This document shows, piece by piece, positions 1 to 9,113 of a DNA stretch of 64,000 nt (positions are counted from its first letter, which is position 1; every line of letters begins with the position of its first letter). A model generated the notes under the pieces. That model did no database searches. It was not told the origin of the DNA and saw only the letters and a list, made by a program, of their open reading frames with translations. Source of the stretch: Actinacidiphila oryziradicis. Lineage in GTDB: Bacteria > Actinomycetota > Actinomycetes > Streptomycetales > Streptomycetaceae. The position numbers and the translations under genes are program-made. The DNA lies in NCBI RefSeq assembly GCF_005047355.1, contig NZ_SUMC01000021.1:1-64000 (forward strand), in the 5' to 3' direction.

Positions 1-203
1 CGCCGTCGACTGCCCGTGCCCACAACTCCCGGTCGGATATCCCTCCCATAGGTGCGGTGGGACCAGCGTCGTTCAGTTCCATGCACTGTATGTGTCCGGC
101 ACCCGGCCGAAGGTTCCCGCTGAACTCGCTTTTTTTGACGGACGCCCCTCGGTGTCAATCGCCCCGGGATTCAGGATCTCGGAGCGGAACAAGGGGGTAA
201 GTC

Positions 204-560
204 ATGATCGGCATCGGACTCGGCGCCTACAGGACCTGGCCGGAGGACGAGTATGGACAGTCGTCCTCGGGATGGCGCCCGGGGCTCACCGACGAGGAGG
301 TGTACACGGCTGCGCGCGGCCGGTGGAAGCTCGGTGTCCGCACGGACCGGGAGCGGTACGTGGTTCTCACCGCCATGGGCATCGTCGTGCTGGCCATCGA
401 GATCGAGAGCATCTCGGATGCCGACCCGGAGGGCCGCCGCACCATCAGCGGCACCATCCTCAAGCCCGGCCAACCGGTGTACGGAGGCCCCTTCGACGAC
501 CGGACCAAGATCGTCCACCTCGGCCCGGACGGAACACCACCCATACACCTTCGCGCATGA
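204..560 (+). CDS. hypothetical protein, 118 aa
   Basis: Soluble 118-aa protein of unknown function with no signal peptide or membrane segment. ATG start at 204 preceded by AAGGGGG at 189-195. The stretch RERYVVLTAMGIVVLAIEIES (split here as RERYVVLTAM and GIVVLAIEIES) has a beta-rich look, and codon positions follow high-GC actinomycete bias, which supports real coding. I do not recognise a family. It stands alone: the next sequence downstream is a short gene remnant and a broken resolvase. Confidence 0.6.
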   Translation: MIGIGLGAYRTWPEDEYGQSSSGWRPGLTDEEVYTAARGRWKLGVRTDRERYVVLTAMGIVVLAIEIESISDADPEGRRTISGTILKPGQPVYGGPFDDRTKIVHLGPDGTPPIHLRA

Positions 561-595
561 GGCGGTCTCCCCAGCCAGCCCACTGAGCCCTACGC

Positions 596-679
596 TGGCA
601 CACCTACGAGACAGTCCGATCCACCGACACAAGCTGGGTCTACGCATACGTCGGCGCCGCCCCGACCACCAACAACTGA
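596..679 (+). pseudogene. C-terminal gene remnant
   Basis: A 27-codon open stretch starting WHTYETVRST and ending VGAAPTTNN followed by TGA. It has good codon structure but no start codon or upstream part. It is most likely the tail of an otherwise deleted gene; the parent family is not recognised. Confidence 0.3.
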
Positions 680-706
680 GGTCCAGCGCCAAACCGCTTG
701 ACCGAA

Positions 707-818
707 ACCATAGGGGCACCCCCGACGCCGGTCTCGTCTGCCGGATGTGCGCGCGTCGCGATGGTGGCCGTACAGCGGTCGTTGGCACAACGGTGCCAAG
801 GGTAGCTGGCTGAGGTCC
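707..818. repeat. partial copy of the long dispersed repeat
   Basis: About 112 bp with high similarity to 6420-6532 and 53795-53907. It includes the imperfect dyad GTTGGCAC-N4-GTGCCAA(C/G) and the segment ending GGTAGCTGGCTGAG. It forms the breakpoint that truncates the resolvase on the minus strand. The two other copies are parts of a 580-bp repeat that ends in a tRNA-Thr attachment core. Confidence 0.7.
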
Positions 819-1229
819 TGGATGGAGCGGCCGAGGCGGTCCAGTGACGGGACGACGAGGGTGTCGCCCTCGCGGAGGAAGTCGAGCGCCTTCCAGAGTT
901 CTTCGCGCTCGGCGTTCTTGCCGGACTTCTTGTCGGCGAAGATCCGGATGCACCCCGCTTCGGTGAGTGCGTGGATCTGCCGGTCGAGCAGTTGCCCCTT
1001 GGTGGACACTCGGGCGTATCCCACGAGTCCGCCGGTGGCCGGAGGGGCGAGGAGATCGGCGGTGTCGTCGTCCGGAGGCTGCTGCACCCGCCAGATCGTA
1101 CAGAAAAGGGGCATGCCGAAGTTCTTGAGCACGCCGACTTTTTGACACCGTTTTATGGGCGCGCTCCGGCGCTGATCCGACTGCGAACCGGCCCTAACCG
1201 ATCTTGCTCAACAATCGGTCGATAGATCA

Positions 1230-1460
1230 ACAGTCGCATCCCCCGCATGACCCCTCAAGATCACCAACAGAGTCTGGCCATTGCGCCTCCCCCCGCCAGT
1301 AGGCGAGGTTGCTGCGGTCGCTCAGGGTGTCGGGGTGGTCTTCGCCCAGGACCCGCGCCACGTGAGGAAGGAGTTCCTCGAACGCGGCCGCAGCACCGTA
1401 GGCATCCCCCGTTGCGAGGCCGAACCTCCGCTCTGGGTCTGCGGTCGGGGAACCCGCGAC
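1230..1460 (-). pseudogene. TPR-repeat protein remnant
   Basis: The minus-strand translation contains GDAYGAAAAFEELLPHVARV followed by LGEDHPDTL and RSNLAYWRGEA. This is the signature of the tetratricopeptide repeats in actinomycete NB-ARC/TPR ATPases ('LGPDHPDTL..R.NLA'). Only about one and a half repeats remain and both ends are lost, so it is a decay product. Confidence 0.55.
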
Positions 1461-1479
1461 ACCGCCGCCCCACCCCTGG

Positions 1480-2070
1480 TCACTTGCCGACGGGGCGGGC
1501 ACGCACATGCATCCGCTCGCCCTGCTGTCCGAACAGGCTCAGCATCTCCACCGGCTCCGGACCGGCATTGAGCCATGCGTGCGGGGTGCGGGTGTCGAAC
1601 TCGGCGGCCTCCCCGGCGGTGAGGACGAGGTCGTGCTTGCCCAGGAGCAGCCGCAGCCGGCCGGACAGGACGTAGAGCCACTCGTAGCCCTCATGCACCC
1701 GCTGCTCCAGCTCCCCGCCTACCCCGTGTCCGGCGGGGATGACCTGCTTGTAGGCATGGAGCCCGCCGAGGTGGCGGGTCAGCGGCACGAAGGTCATGCC
1801 ATGGCGGGTGAAGGGACGGGCGTGGATGCGCGGGTCGCCGGTCGTGGGTGCGTCCACCAGTTCGTCCAGTTGCACGCCGTACGCCTTGGCCAGGGGCAGC
1901 AGAAGTTCCAGGGTGGGTTTGCGCTGTCCGGACTCCAGGCGCGAGAGGGTGCTGAGGGAGATCCCGGTCGCTTCGCTCAGCTGGGCCAGGGTGGTGCCGC
2001 GTTCACCGCGAAGGGCCCGCAGGCGCGGGCCCACGGCGGTCAGGACGGCCGAAAAGTCACTATCTGCCAT
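1480..2070 (-). CDS. XRE-family regulator with cupin domain
   Basis: 196 aa. Residues ~10-65 form an HTH_3 DNA-binding domain (LRALRGERGTTLAQLSEATG, SLSTLSRLESG). Residues ~110-190 form a cupin_2 barrel (EGYEWLYVLSGRLRLLLGK, GEAAEFDTRTPHAW), probably a small-molecule sensor. Divergent from the FAD oxidoreductase at 2154 across 83 bp that contain a TTGCCG-N3-CGGCAA dyad, so it is likely the local regulator of itself and that enzyme. Full length for the family. Confidence 0.9.
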   Translation of the reverse strand: MADSDFSAVLTAVGPRLRALRGERGTTLAQLSEATGISLSTLSRLESGQRKPTLELLLPLAKAYGVQLDELVDAPTTGDPRIHARPFTRHGMTFVPLTRHLGGLHAYKQVIPAGHGVGGELEQRVHEGYEWLYVLSGRLRLLLGKHDLVLTAGEAAEFDTRTPHAWLNAGPEPVEMLSLFGQQGERMHVRARPVGK

Positions 2071-2078
2071 TCACCTAT

Positions 2079-2093
2079 TTGCCGTCTCGGCAA
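2079..2093. promoter_or_regulatory. operator-like dyad TTGCCG-N3-CGGCAA
   Basis: Perfect 6-bp inverted repeat with a 3-nt centre in the divergent spacer between the XRE-cupin gene and the FAD oxidoreductase. Its position, 9 bp upstream of the regulator start and about 60 bp from the enzyme start, fits a binding site for the regulator. Binding is inferred. Confidence 0.5.
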
Positions 2094-2153
2094 TAAGGTT
2101 TGTCAACCGCTCGGGCGTAGGTGGAGCATCTCCCGTGGACGGAGGTACTTCGC

Positions 2154-3218
2154 ATGACTATACAAACGGAACAAATCATGACTGCCGCCCTCGCGGACGG
2201 GGAGCGGCGTTATGACGTCGTGGTCGTCGGTGGTGGAGCTGCCGGGCTGAGCGGGGCGCTGACCCTGGCCCGGGCACGCCGCTCGGTGCTGGTGATCGAC
2301 GCGGGGCGGCCGCGCAACGCTCCGGCGTCGCATGTCCACAACTACCTGGCGCGTGAGGCTGTAACGCCCTCGCAGTTGCTGGCCGTGGGCCGTACGGAGG
2401 TGACCGGCTACGGCGGCGAGATCGCGGAGGGCAACGTCGTGTCGGCCGAGCGCCTGGCGGCCGGGGGCTTCCGCCTCGTTCTCGAAGACGGGTCTGCGGT
2501 CGCGGCGGGCCGGCTGCTGGTAACCACTGGCCTGATCGATGAGCTGCCTGAAGTACCGGGAGTGGCTGAGCGGTGGGGGCGCGAGGTACTGCACTGCCCG
2601 TACTGCCACGGATGGGAGGTCCGCGATCAGCCGATCGGCATCCTGGCCACCGGGCCACTGGCAGTGCACCAGGCGCTGATGTGGCGGCAGTGGAGCCGGG
2701 AGGTGACGTTGCTCCTGCACACCGCGCCCGAGCCCGGCGATGACGAGTACGAGCAGCTGGCCGCCCGCGATATCAACGTGGTGGACGGAAGAGTGTCCGG
2801 CCTCAAGGTGACCGGCGACCGGCTCACAGGCGTGACCTTGGCCGGTGGCCGGGTGATCCCCTGCGAAGCTGTGGTGGTCGCTCCGCGCTTCACCGCCCGC
2901 GCCGACATTCTTACGAGCCTGGGTCTCGAACCCGTCGAGCAGGAGATGGCCGGACAGGTCATCGGCAGCTACATCGCCTCCGACCCGTCCGGGGCAACGC
3001 GGGTACCCGGAGTGTGGGCGGCCGGCAATGTCACCACCCTGACCGACACCGTCATCGGCGCCGCAGCCGCAGGGGTGCGCGCCGCGGCCGCGGTCAATGC
3101 CGACCTGATCGCCGAGGACACCCGCCGGGCCGTCGCCGCCCGCCGAAGCTGCTTCTCCCCGCAGATGGAACGAGAAGTCTGTGCGCGCGTGCTCGGCGAC
3201 CGTCGGCACGGCCTGTGA
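2154..3218 (+). CDS. NAD(P)/FAD-dependent oxidoreductase, thioredoxin reductase-like
   Basis: 354 aa from the ATG at 2154, which has GGAGG at 2141-2145; an in-frame GTG at 2121 is less likely. FAD-binding Rossmann motif near the N-terminus (VVVVGGGAAGLSGALTLARA). HCPYCHGWEVRD carries the redox Cys pair in the CPYC form typical of this thioredoxin-reductase-like group. A second FAD/NAD motif is near the C-terminus (VPGVWAAGNVT). The family reduces disulphide proteins or small disulphides with NADPH. The last ~30 residues (after VNADLIAEDTRR) are unusual and may be altered by the repeat that begins just downstream. Divergent from an XRE-cupin regulator. Confidence 0.88.
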   Translation: MTIQTEQIMTAALADGERRYDVVVVGGGAAGLSGALTLARARRSVLVIDAGRPRNAPASHVHNYLAREAVTPSQLLAVGRTEVTGYGGEIAEGNVVSAERLAAGGFRLVLEDGSAVAAGRLLVTTGLIDELPEVPGVAERWGREVLHCPYCHGWEVRDQPIGILATGPLAVHQALMWRQWSREVTLLLHTAPEPGDDEYEQLAARDINVVDGRVSGLKVTGDRLTGVTLAGGRVIPCEAVVVAPRFTARADILTSLGLEPVEQEMAGQVIGSYIASDPSGATRVPGVWAAGNVTTLTDTVIGAAAAGVRAAAAVNADLIAEDTRRAVAARRSCFSPQMEREVCARVLGDRRHGL

Positions 3219-3255
3219 AGGGGCCAACCGGAATACGGCTGGAACAGGCTTGTAG

Positions 3256-3490
3256 TTGAGCCAGCTCCAGGCATCGATAACCAGCGTGCGCAGACTCACA
3301 GCCCCTCCAGGCAGTCGGCCCCACGCCGCCACCAGGGTACGCGGCCAGGAATGCAGCACTTCGCTGCGGCGACGCCGCACGTGATTGCCCGGACAAGTCC
3401 TAGTCGAGCGCAGCTGTCGCGGCTCGAAGTTCGTCGAGTGCGTGGCGTGTGAGTTCGGTGAACGTCTGCTGGTTGGTCGGATCGGCCCGC
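3256..3490. repeat. direct repeat, copy 1 (matches 36297-36527)
   Basis: About 235 bp with only a handful of differences from 36297-36527, same orientation, 33 kb apart. In the second copy it spans the 3' end of a TetR gene and the 5' end of a small ORF. Here only those fragments remain: the last ~25 TetR codons, reading on the minus strand from ~3490 to 3400, and the first codons of the small ORF (VSLRTLVIDAWSW at ~3302-3262). Copy 1 is therefore a broken duplicate of a locus that is intact in copy 2. Confidence 0.8.
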
Positions 3491-3525
3491 TGAGAGACTC
3501 TGTCGGGGATCTTGGGATAGCGGGG

Positions 3526-4527
3526 TCAGTGGCCTTGCCGCCACCAGCATTCCCAGGTCAGGCCCCGCGCGTCGAGGTACAGCTGAAACGCTGTCAGTGA
3601 TCGGGGACGGTCGGTGGTCGGGGGCGCGTGGGCCGAGAGGCGCTCGATGTTGATGGCGATGCCGGTCAGGACGTGCTGTACGTGGGTCTTGGCCAGGCCG
3701 TGGTAACGGCTGCGGCGTGCCCGGTGCCCGTTGACGAGTTCGCAGACGGTGCCGCCCTCGACGCCGGAGCGGACGGCGTAGGTCCGCCGCCACTCTTCCT
3801 CCTGCTGCTCGGTGCGGTTGTGGGCTTGGGCTTGGTGCAAGTGGCGGGGGAGGAAGGTGATGGTGCGGCCTTCTCGGGACTTGGTACACCGGGACCGGTC
3901 GGGGCATGGGTCGCACAGCCGACGGTCGAACTTCACTAACTGGTAGGGGGCTTGCGCGGGCGGCTCCAGCCAGTCTCCGCTGGTCTTTCCGTTCGAGCAG
4001 GTCGCCTGGCGGCGCTCGAAGTCGATGGTAAAAGCCTCGCGGGTGAAGCCGGTCTGCTGCTTCTCCTGCCAGGAGCCGGACGTCTTGACCGGGCCGATGA
4101 GCTGGACCTGATGGTCTCGGGCGGAGCGGTCCAGCAGAGCGGCGGAGGTGTGGCCGGCGTCGATGAGGTGCTCGGCGGGCAACAGCCGACGGGTGCGAAG
4201 CCGCTGGTGGATCCCCGGCAGGGCCTCCCTGTCCCTGGTCGGACTGTTGGTGGCCATGTCCGTGATCAGATTGACGCTGTCGTCGGCGTCGCAGGTCTCG
4301 GTGACGTGAAGCAGGTAGCCGCTCCAGCGGGTGTCGCCCCGGATGGACCGGCGGGACTCAAGATCGTAGGGCGAGACGATCCTGAGTGCTCCGCGGGGCT
4401 GTCCGTCCTGGTCGGCGCGGGGCCGCGGGCGGCCACGGGTGTCGATGAGGAAGTTCTGCACCATGATCTGACGCAGGGCCTCGGCGCGGGGGCCGCGTGC
4501 GGTGGGCGGCGTCGTTTCTCCTGGCCG
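3526..4527 (-). pseudogene. IS1182-family transposase, N-terminally truncated
   Basis: About 330 codons in frame, with an internal ATG at 4464; the frame continues back to ~4527 (TARGPRAEALRQI). Hallmarks are VQNFLIDTRGR, SPYDLESRRS, LIDAGHTSAALLDRSA, a Cys pair region with CDPCPDRSRC, RRTYAVRSGVEG(G)TV and the C-terminal RSRYHGLAKTHVQHVLTG, as in IS1182/DDE transposases. Full-length proteins are ~450-550 aa, so the N-terminal HTH part is gone. Its right end abuts the direct repeat at 3256-3490. Confidence 0.8.
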
Positions 4528-4566
4528 TGCCGGGGATTTCGTCGTTGACAGGTTTGGATAATGAGA

Positions 4567-4581
4567 TTAGCTTTTAGCTAA
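4567..4581. promoter_or_regulatory. operator-like dyad TTAGC-N5-GCTAA
   Basis: Perfect inverted repeat 28 bp upstream of the hydrolase ATG, in an unusually AT-rich patch (4555-4595). The TetR-family gene that overlaps the 3' end of the hydrolase is the likely ligand-responsive binder; binding is inferred. Confidence 0.55.
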
Positions 4582-4608
4582 CAGAATTAGCCAGACCTGG
4601 AGGATGTC

Positions 4609-5445
4609 ATGACCGAGTACCTTGCCGTCGACGGCGGCACGATCGCTTACGAGGTGGCGGGGTCCGGCCCCCTGATCGTTCTCGCGCACGGCATGGGCGA
4701 CAGCCGCTCCGCGTACCGTGCCGTGATCCCGCCACTGGTGGCGGCGGGCTATCGGGTCGCTGCGGTCGATCTGCGCGGCTGCGGCGAGTCCAGCGTCGGC
4801 TGGCCGGCCTGGAGCCGCACCGCCATCGCCGGCGACCTGCTCGCCGTGATCCGCCACCTGGGCGGCCCGGCCGTGCTCGTCGGCCACTCGATCTCCGGCG
4901 GCGCCGCCACCATCGCCGCGGCACAGGAGCCCTCACTGATCACCGCGGTTGTCGAGTTGGCGCCGTTCACCCGCAAGCAGTCGATCCGCCTCGGCGACCT
5001 GCGGGTGAAGCGCTTCCGGCGGGGCATGCTGCGGCTGCTCGGCACGGGCGCGTTCGGCAGCGTGCCGCTCTGGCGCTCGTACCTCGACGTGGCCTACCCC
5101 GGCGTGAAGCCGGCCGACTGGGCCGAGCGGCTCGGCCGCATCGACTCCCTGCTGCGCGAGCCGGGCCGGATGAAGGCCATGCAGGGCATGGGCCGCAGCG
5201 CCCCGACCGACGCCGGCGCGCAGCTCGGCAACGTCCGCTGCCCGGTCCTGGTCGTGATGGGCACGCTCGACCCCGACTGGGCCGACCCGCACGCCGAGGG
5301 TTTGGCGATCGTTGATGCCCTGCCGTCCGGCCTCGGTCGCCTTGAGATGATCGAGGGCGCCGGGCACTACCCGCACGACCAGTTCCCCGACCAGGTGGTT
5401 TCGCTCATGCTCGCCTTCCGCCGATCGGACGCCGCTCGTGCCTAG
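4609..5445 (+). CDS. alpha/beta hydrolase
   Basis: 278 aa, full length. HGMGDSRSAYR is the oxyanion region, VGHSISGGAA holds the nucleophile Ser, GTLDPDWADPH the acid Asp and GAGHYPHDQ the catalytic His. Cytosolic; the substrate is unknown. GGAGG at 4601-4605 precedes the ATG. The stop overlaps the start of the downstream TetR gene, so the two form a translationally coupled operon under the TTAGC dyad. Likely a TetR-controlled detoxification or ester-hydrolysis unit. Confidence 0.9.
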   Translation: MTEYLAVDGGTIAYEVAGSGPLIVLAHGMGDSRSAYRAVIPPLVAAGYRVAAVDLRGCGESSVGWPAWSRTAIAGDLLAVIRHLGGPAVLVGHSISGGAATIAAAQEPSLITAVVELAPFTRKQSIRLGDLRVKRFRRGMLRLLGTGAFGSVPLWRSYLDVAYPGVKPADWAERLGRIDSLLREPGRMKAMQGMGRSAPTDAGAQLGNVRCPVLVVMGTLDPDWADPHAEGLAIVDALPSGLGRLEMIEGAGHYPHDQFPDQVVSLMLAFRRSDAARA

Positions 5446-6001
5446 GGTCGGCCTGGACCCGGCGGCCGTGGTCGCGGCCGGTGCCGCCCTCGCCGACGAG
5501 GTGGGCCTCGCCAACCTGACGATGGGTTTGCTGGCCGAGCGGGTGGGCGTGCGTACCCCGTCCCTGTACAAGCACGTAGGCGGCCAGGAAGACCTCAACC
5601 GGCGCATCGCGGTCTTGGCATTGAGCGAGGCCGCCGACGCCGTCGGCGGCGCGGTCCAGGGATACGCGGGCCGCGACGCCCTGGCGGCCGCGGCCCGCGC
5701 CTTCCGCGCCTTCGTCTTGGAGCACCCCGGCCGGTACGCCGCGACGATCGGCGTGGAACCGTCCGGCCCGGACGATCCGCTGGCCACCGCGGGTCAGCGG
5801 GCGCTCGGCGCGTTCACGGCGGTCCTGCGCGGCTACGAGATCGCAGAGTCCGACGTGGACCACGCCCTGCGTATGCTCCGCAGCCTCTGCCACGGCTTCG
5901 CCACGTTGCAGGCGGCCAACGGCTTCCAGTGGAGCGCCGACATCGACGACAGCTTCGAGTGGCTGATCGCCTTCGCCGACCGGGGCCTGCGCGCTATGTG
6001 A
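5438..6001 (+). CDS. TetR/AcrR-family regulator
   Basis: 187 aa starting at a GTG that overlaps the hydrolase stop by 8 bp. N-terminal HTH: VGLANLTMGLLAERVGVRTP and SLYKHVGGQEDL. The C-terminal ligand domain resembles the TetR_C WHG type (AFVLEHPGRYA, LRSLCHGFATL). Expected to repress its own operon through the dyad at 4567. Its 3' end overlaps a convergent SDR remnant by a few bases. Confidence 0.88.
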   Translation: MPRVGLDPAAVVAAGAALADEVGLANLTMGLLAERVGVRTPSLYKHVGGQEDLNRRIAVLALSEAADAVGGAVQGYAGRDALAAAARAFRAFVLEHPGRYAATIGVEPSGPDDPLATAGQRALGAFTAVLRGYEIAESDVDHALRMLRSLCHGFATLQAANGFQWSADIDDSFEWLIAFADRGLRAM

Positions 6002-6302
6002 GAATGCTGCCGCCGTCGACGATCACCACATTGCCGGTGACGTCGTCCTGCTCCATGAGGCCGACGTACACCTTCGCCACGTCCTCCGGCTCCGCCACCC
6101 GGCCCAGCAGGGTGTCGGAGCCGAGCAGGTCGAACGGCGCCCCGTCCGGCCACAGCGGCGTACGCACGATCCCCGGGGCGACGACATTGACCCGGATCGG
6201 GGCGAGCTCGGCGGCGAGCGACCGGCCCGCGGCGATCAGCGCTCCGCTGACCGTCGCGCCGAGCAGTCTGCCGGTCCCGCCGTGGAACGCGGCGGGACCG
6301 CT
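5994..6302 (-). pseudogene. short-chain dehydrogenase, C-terminal fragment
   Basis: About 100 codons: SGALIAAGRSLAAELAPIRV, NVVAPGIVRTPLW and VTGNVVIVDGGSIL are the C-terminal half of a classical SDR. The cofactor-binding half and the YxxxK catalytic motif are absent. The break is at ~6302, exactly where the long dispersed repeat starts. Confidence 0.75.
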
Positions 6303-6806
6303 GTTAGGCGACAACGGCGTGGGCCACGGCCTCACCACCAACGAACGCACGGTCCGCAACGCCGACGCGACTTCGCCGTTCGGTCCGCATCCACTCGATG
6401 CGAGGCACACGGAGAGTCAGTGCAACCGCAGTACGCCGGGCTCGTCTGCCGGGTGTGTGCGCGCCGCGATGGTAGCCGTGCGGCGGTCGTTGGCACAGCG
6501 GTGCCAACGGTAGCTGGCTGAGCTCACGGGATTGTTGGGTTGCCACAACCCCAACCCCATCACACCACTCAACCCGCAAGGCTCACCGAGAGCCATTCGC
6601 ACGCTCGCTGCACGCTCGGCCACCGGACGGCCACCACCCCACGCCGACTAGACCCGAGCGGACCTACTCTTGGGAACAAAAGGCCAGCTCAGAGGCGTGG
6701 GACGGCGAGATCAGCCACTCAGCGTCGACCTCGGACCTACGCATTACGATGCGGAGATCGCCAGTGCCCGATTCGCGCAGATTCCAAGGTCACCCGAAAC
6801 AAGAAA

Positions 6807-6834
6807 CCCCAGGTCAGAGGCTTGACCTGGGGTG
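6807..6834 (-). terminator. hairpin beside tRNA-like attachment core
   Basis: Perfect 11-bp stem ACCCCAGGTCA / TGACCTGGGGT with a 6-nt loop, immediately 3' of the tRNA-Thr half on the minus strand. Related but imperfect hairpins sit at the same place in the other three copies (about 26300, 35872 and 54178). It would act as the tRNA transcription terminator carried by the element. Confidence 0.55.
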
Positions 6835-6839
6835 CAGCA

Positions 6840-6884
6840 TGGAGCCGCCTTCGGGATTCGAACCCGAAACCTACGCATTACGAG
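6840..6884 (-). other. attachment core 1 (3' half of tRNA-Thr(CGU))
   Basis: Read on the minus strand: anticodon loop CTCGTAA, 3' anticodon stem, AGGT(T)C variable loop, T-arm with GGGTTCGAATCCC, acceptor strand AGGCGGC, T, CCA. The 5' half of the tRNA is not next to it, so this is not a functional tRNA but an integration core. One base differs from copies 2-4 (GAAACC for GAGACC on the plus strand). GGCCACCGG boxes lie on both sides (6612-6640 and 7003-7024), as expected for a junction between two stacked elements. Confidence 0.75.
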
Positions 6885-7028
6885 ACCGTGAGCGATCATG
6901 TTGCGTGGTGCCTGCTCGTGCTGTCTGGTGCCGTTCTTCCTGATCAGAGCACATGCGACTAGTTGACCCATACTGCCTCGTACTGCACCGTCCAAAGGCG
7001 TCCGGCCACCGGCTGGCCACCGGAGGCG

Positions 7029-7349
7029 TCAGGATGCCCGCTCATGAGGGTTGTTGGTCTCACACAGACCCTCCTGCGAGTGGTCATCGGCTCGATCAGG
7101 ATCTGAGACGTCGTCACGGTGTACTCGCGGCCGGTGCGGGCCTCCCGTTCGGCGACAATCATCACCCTCCGGTCGACGACCAATCCCGCGCTTACCGGTG
7201 ACCCACAGGGCGAATCGGTCTCCCTTGGAGAGCTCATTCCGGTAGCGAACAACGGTCCAGGACAGCAACACGTGGCCGTCGCGACGGAAGGAGTCCAGGT
7301 CGAAGGTCTTGAGATTGCAGGTAAGGCGCCACGCTGTCATGAACGACAC
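7029..7349 (-). pseudogene. EVE/PUA-like domain protein, frameshifted
   Basis: The first half, read from 7349 (WRLTCNLKTFDLDSF, LLSWTVVRYRNELSKGDRFA, LWVTG), matches the start of EVE-domain proteins, which bind modified nucleobases. At ~7190-7210 the frame is lost and coding continues in another frame (AGLVVDRRVMIVAE, YTVTTSQILIEPM). EVE domains often accompany restriction or defence genes. Probably inactive. Confidence 0.55.
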
Positions 7350-7556
7350 CCGTCATTGGCGTAGGTAGAGGTGGTGTGAGGAGATGACGTCGGGCGTCCG
7401 ACACCTCGCGCCCCACAGGACTCGGCGCACGATCTGCCAACTCCCGGACGGGGGCGTGCCGTCGGCTAGCCGAGTCGGGCGCCTGCGGTCATACAGGTCA
7501 CCATGGGCCCATGGCGGACGATACCGCCTGTGGTCGGTCGTGGGGGTTGCTGTCGT

Positions 7557-8712
7557 TCACTGCTCTACCGCGGGTGTCAGTTCCTGTTCGGCCCACACGG
7601 TTTTGCCGTCCGGTGTGTAGCGGGTGCCTCGTCGGTGGGACAGCTGGGCGACGAGGAAGAGGCCGCGGCCGCCCTCGTCGGTGGTCCGGGCGTGGCGCAG
7701 GCGGGTGAGGCTGTTGCTGGTGTCGGAGACTTCGCAGGTCAGGACCTGGTGCCGGATCAGGCGCAGACGGATCGGGCCGGTGCCGTGGCGGATGGCATTG
7801 GTGACCAGTTCGCTGACGATCAGCTCGGTGGTCGTCGCCAGATCCGGCAGTCCCCACTTGGTCAGTTGGCCGAGGGTCAGGGACCGGGCCTCGCTGACGA
7901 CGGCCGGGTCGCTGGGCAGGTCCCAGGAGACCACCTGCTCCGGGCTGAGGGTGCGGGTACGGGCGAGGAGCAGCGTGACGTCGTCGCACGTTGCTCCGAT
8001 CGGCAGCGTGTCGAGCACGGCCGAGCCGAGGTCTTCCAGCGGGAGGCGGGGGTGGGCGAGGGCGTTGGCCAGGCGGTGCATCCCGGTGTCGATGTCCTGG
8101 TCGCGGGTCTCGACCAGGCCGTCGGTGTAGAAGGCGAGCGTGCTGCCTTCGGGAAGTTCCAGCTCGACGGACTCGAAGGGGAAGGAGGTCAGTCCGAGGC
8201 CGAGTGGGGTTCCGGCGGGAAGGTCGGGGAAGGCGACCTGGCCATGCGGGTCGATGATCGCGGGCGGGGGGTGGCCGGCCCGTGCCATCGTGCAGCGCCG
8301 GGTGACCGGGTCGTAGACGGCGTACAGGCAGGTGGCACCCACCACGGCGGTGGCCGGGCCCTTGGCATCGGTGTCCTCCTCGGTGAGGCGGATGGCCAGA
8401 TCGTCGAGGTGGGCCAGCAATTCGTCGGGAGGCAGGTCCAGGTCGGCGAAGGCGTGCACGGCGGTACGGAGCCGGCCCATGGTCGCCGCGGCGTTGATGC
8501 CGTGCCCGACCACGTCGCCGACGACCAGGGCCACCCGAGCCCCGGACAGCGGAATCACGTCGAACCAGTCACCCCCGACGCCGCGGTGAATGTCGGCCGG
8601 CAGATAACGCGAGGCCACCTCGACCGCGCACCCGCCCGACAGGCGCTGCGGAAGCAGGTTGCGCTGCAGGGCCAGGGCCGCGGTGCGCTCGCGGGTGTAC
8701 CGGTTGGCCATC
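7557..8712 (-). CDS. SpoIIE-type PP2C phosphatase with HATPase (RsbW-like) domain
   Basis: Start chosen at 8712, where an AAGGAGGT site precedes ATG; the frame is open further upstream but that part looks non-coding. Residues ~10-235: phosphatase (LQRNLLPQRL, GGDWFDVIPL, VVGDVVGHGI, GTPLGLGLTSFPF, FYTDGLVETR). Residues ~260-380: HATPase_c_2 anti-sigma-like kinase (TELIVSELVTNAIRHG, EGGRGLFLVAQLSHRRG). Such proteins control anti-sigma-factor antagonists in Streptomyces stress signalling. They usually carry PAS/GAF sensor domains upstream; none is present, so this is a short or truncated form. Confidence 0.85.
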
Positions 8713-8888
8713 GGTCCACCTCCTTGAGGTGTGCGGCCCGCGTTGGGGGCCTTGGGGGGATTGGGGGCCGAGGGGAACGCCCGGCGTGGCGGATCGCTAA
8801 ACGGAAGGGCGTCGTCGCCCACGGCCCTGCGGACGATTCGCCGTCAGACGCGGTGGGCCGGTTCGTGATGAAATCTACAATCTTAGAT

Positions 8889-8901
8889 TTGACTAAGTCA
8901 A
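8889..8901. promoter_or_regulatory. Fur-type box TTGACT-A-AGTCAA (1 of 3)
   Basis: Perfect 6-1-6 dyad in an AT-rich patch about 180 bp upstream of the phosphatase start. The same dyad recurs at 9397 and, with one mismatch, at 10276, flanking a Fur-family gene. It is inferred to be that regulator's operator. Confidence 0.5.
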
Positions 8902-9113
8902 GTCTTTGCGCGTGGGTCAACTGGCCGGGGGAGCGACGGTGCTCGCGCTTAAGGTGCACAGGGCTGCGTTTCGCTGGTGGGCGGACGCTGCTGCGACCGG
9001 CGTGGGAACGGAGCGCGAGGGCCGGCCACCTCGCAGGGGCGCGTTCACCGTGGCCGTGTAGCGACACGGGCGATCGGGGTGCGCGCGCCCGTGGGAGGCG
9101 CAAGGAAGAGGCG

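Larger units (their letters stand above)
590..1132 (-). pseudogene. serine resolvase/invertase, C-terminally truncated
   Basis: Residues ~36-107 are the N-terminal half of a small serine recombinase: LVGYARVSTKGQ carries the catalytic Ser motif, then DKKSGKNAERE and VVPSLDRLGRS, the conserved Arg-rich end of the catalytic domain. At about base 812, just after RSIQDL, the frame enters a sequence that occurs elsewhere in the window (6420-6540 and 53795-53910). The dimerisation helix and DNA-binding domain are therefore lost. The rest of the frame down to 590 is not recombinase. The start is uncertain; residues 1-35 look non-native and the original start may be the GTG of VGYARV. Confidence 0.7.
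6303..6884. repeat. long dispersed repeat, copy 1 (matches 53676-54255)
   Basis: About 580 bp, nearly identical to 53676-54255 in the same orientation. In order it contains a segment of unknown coding potential, the perfect dyad GTTGGCAC-N4-GTGCCAAC (6489-6508), short GCTGCACG direct repeats, a GGCCACCGGACGGCCACC box, a palindromic CTACGCATTACGA element, a GC hairpin and finally the tRNA-Thr 3' core. This layout resembles the attP-proximal end of an actinomycete integrative element. Both copies truncate a gene at their left edge. Confidence 0.8.

Noticed and set aside
6489..6508. Operator for a nearby gene (GTTGGCAC dyad)
   Set aside because: It lies inside a dispersed repeat, with no intact gene start near either copy; kept only as part of the repeat description.
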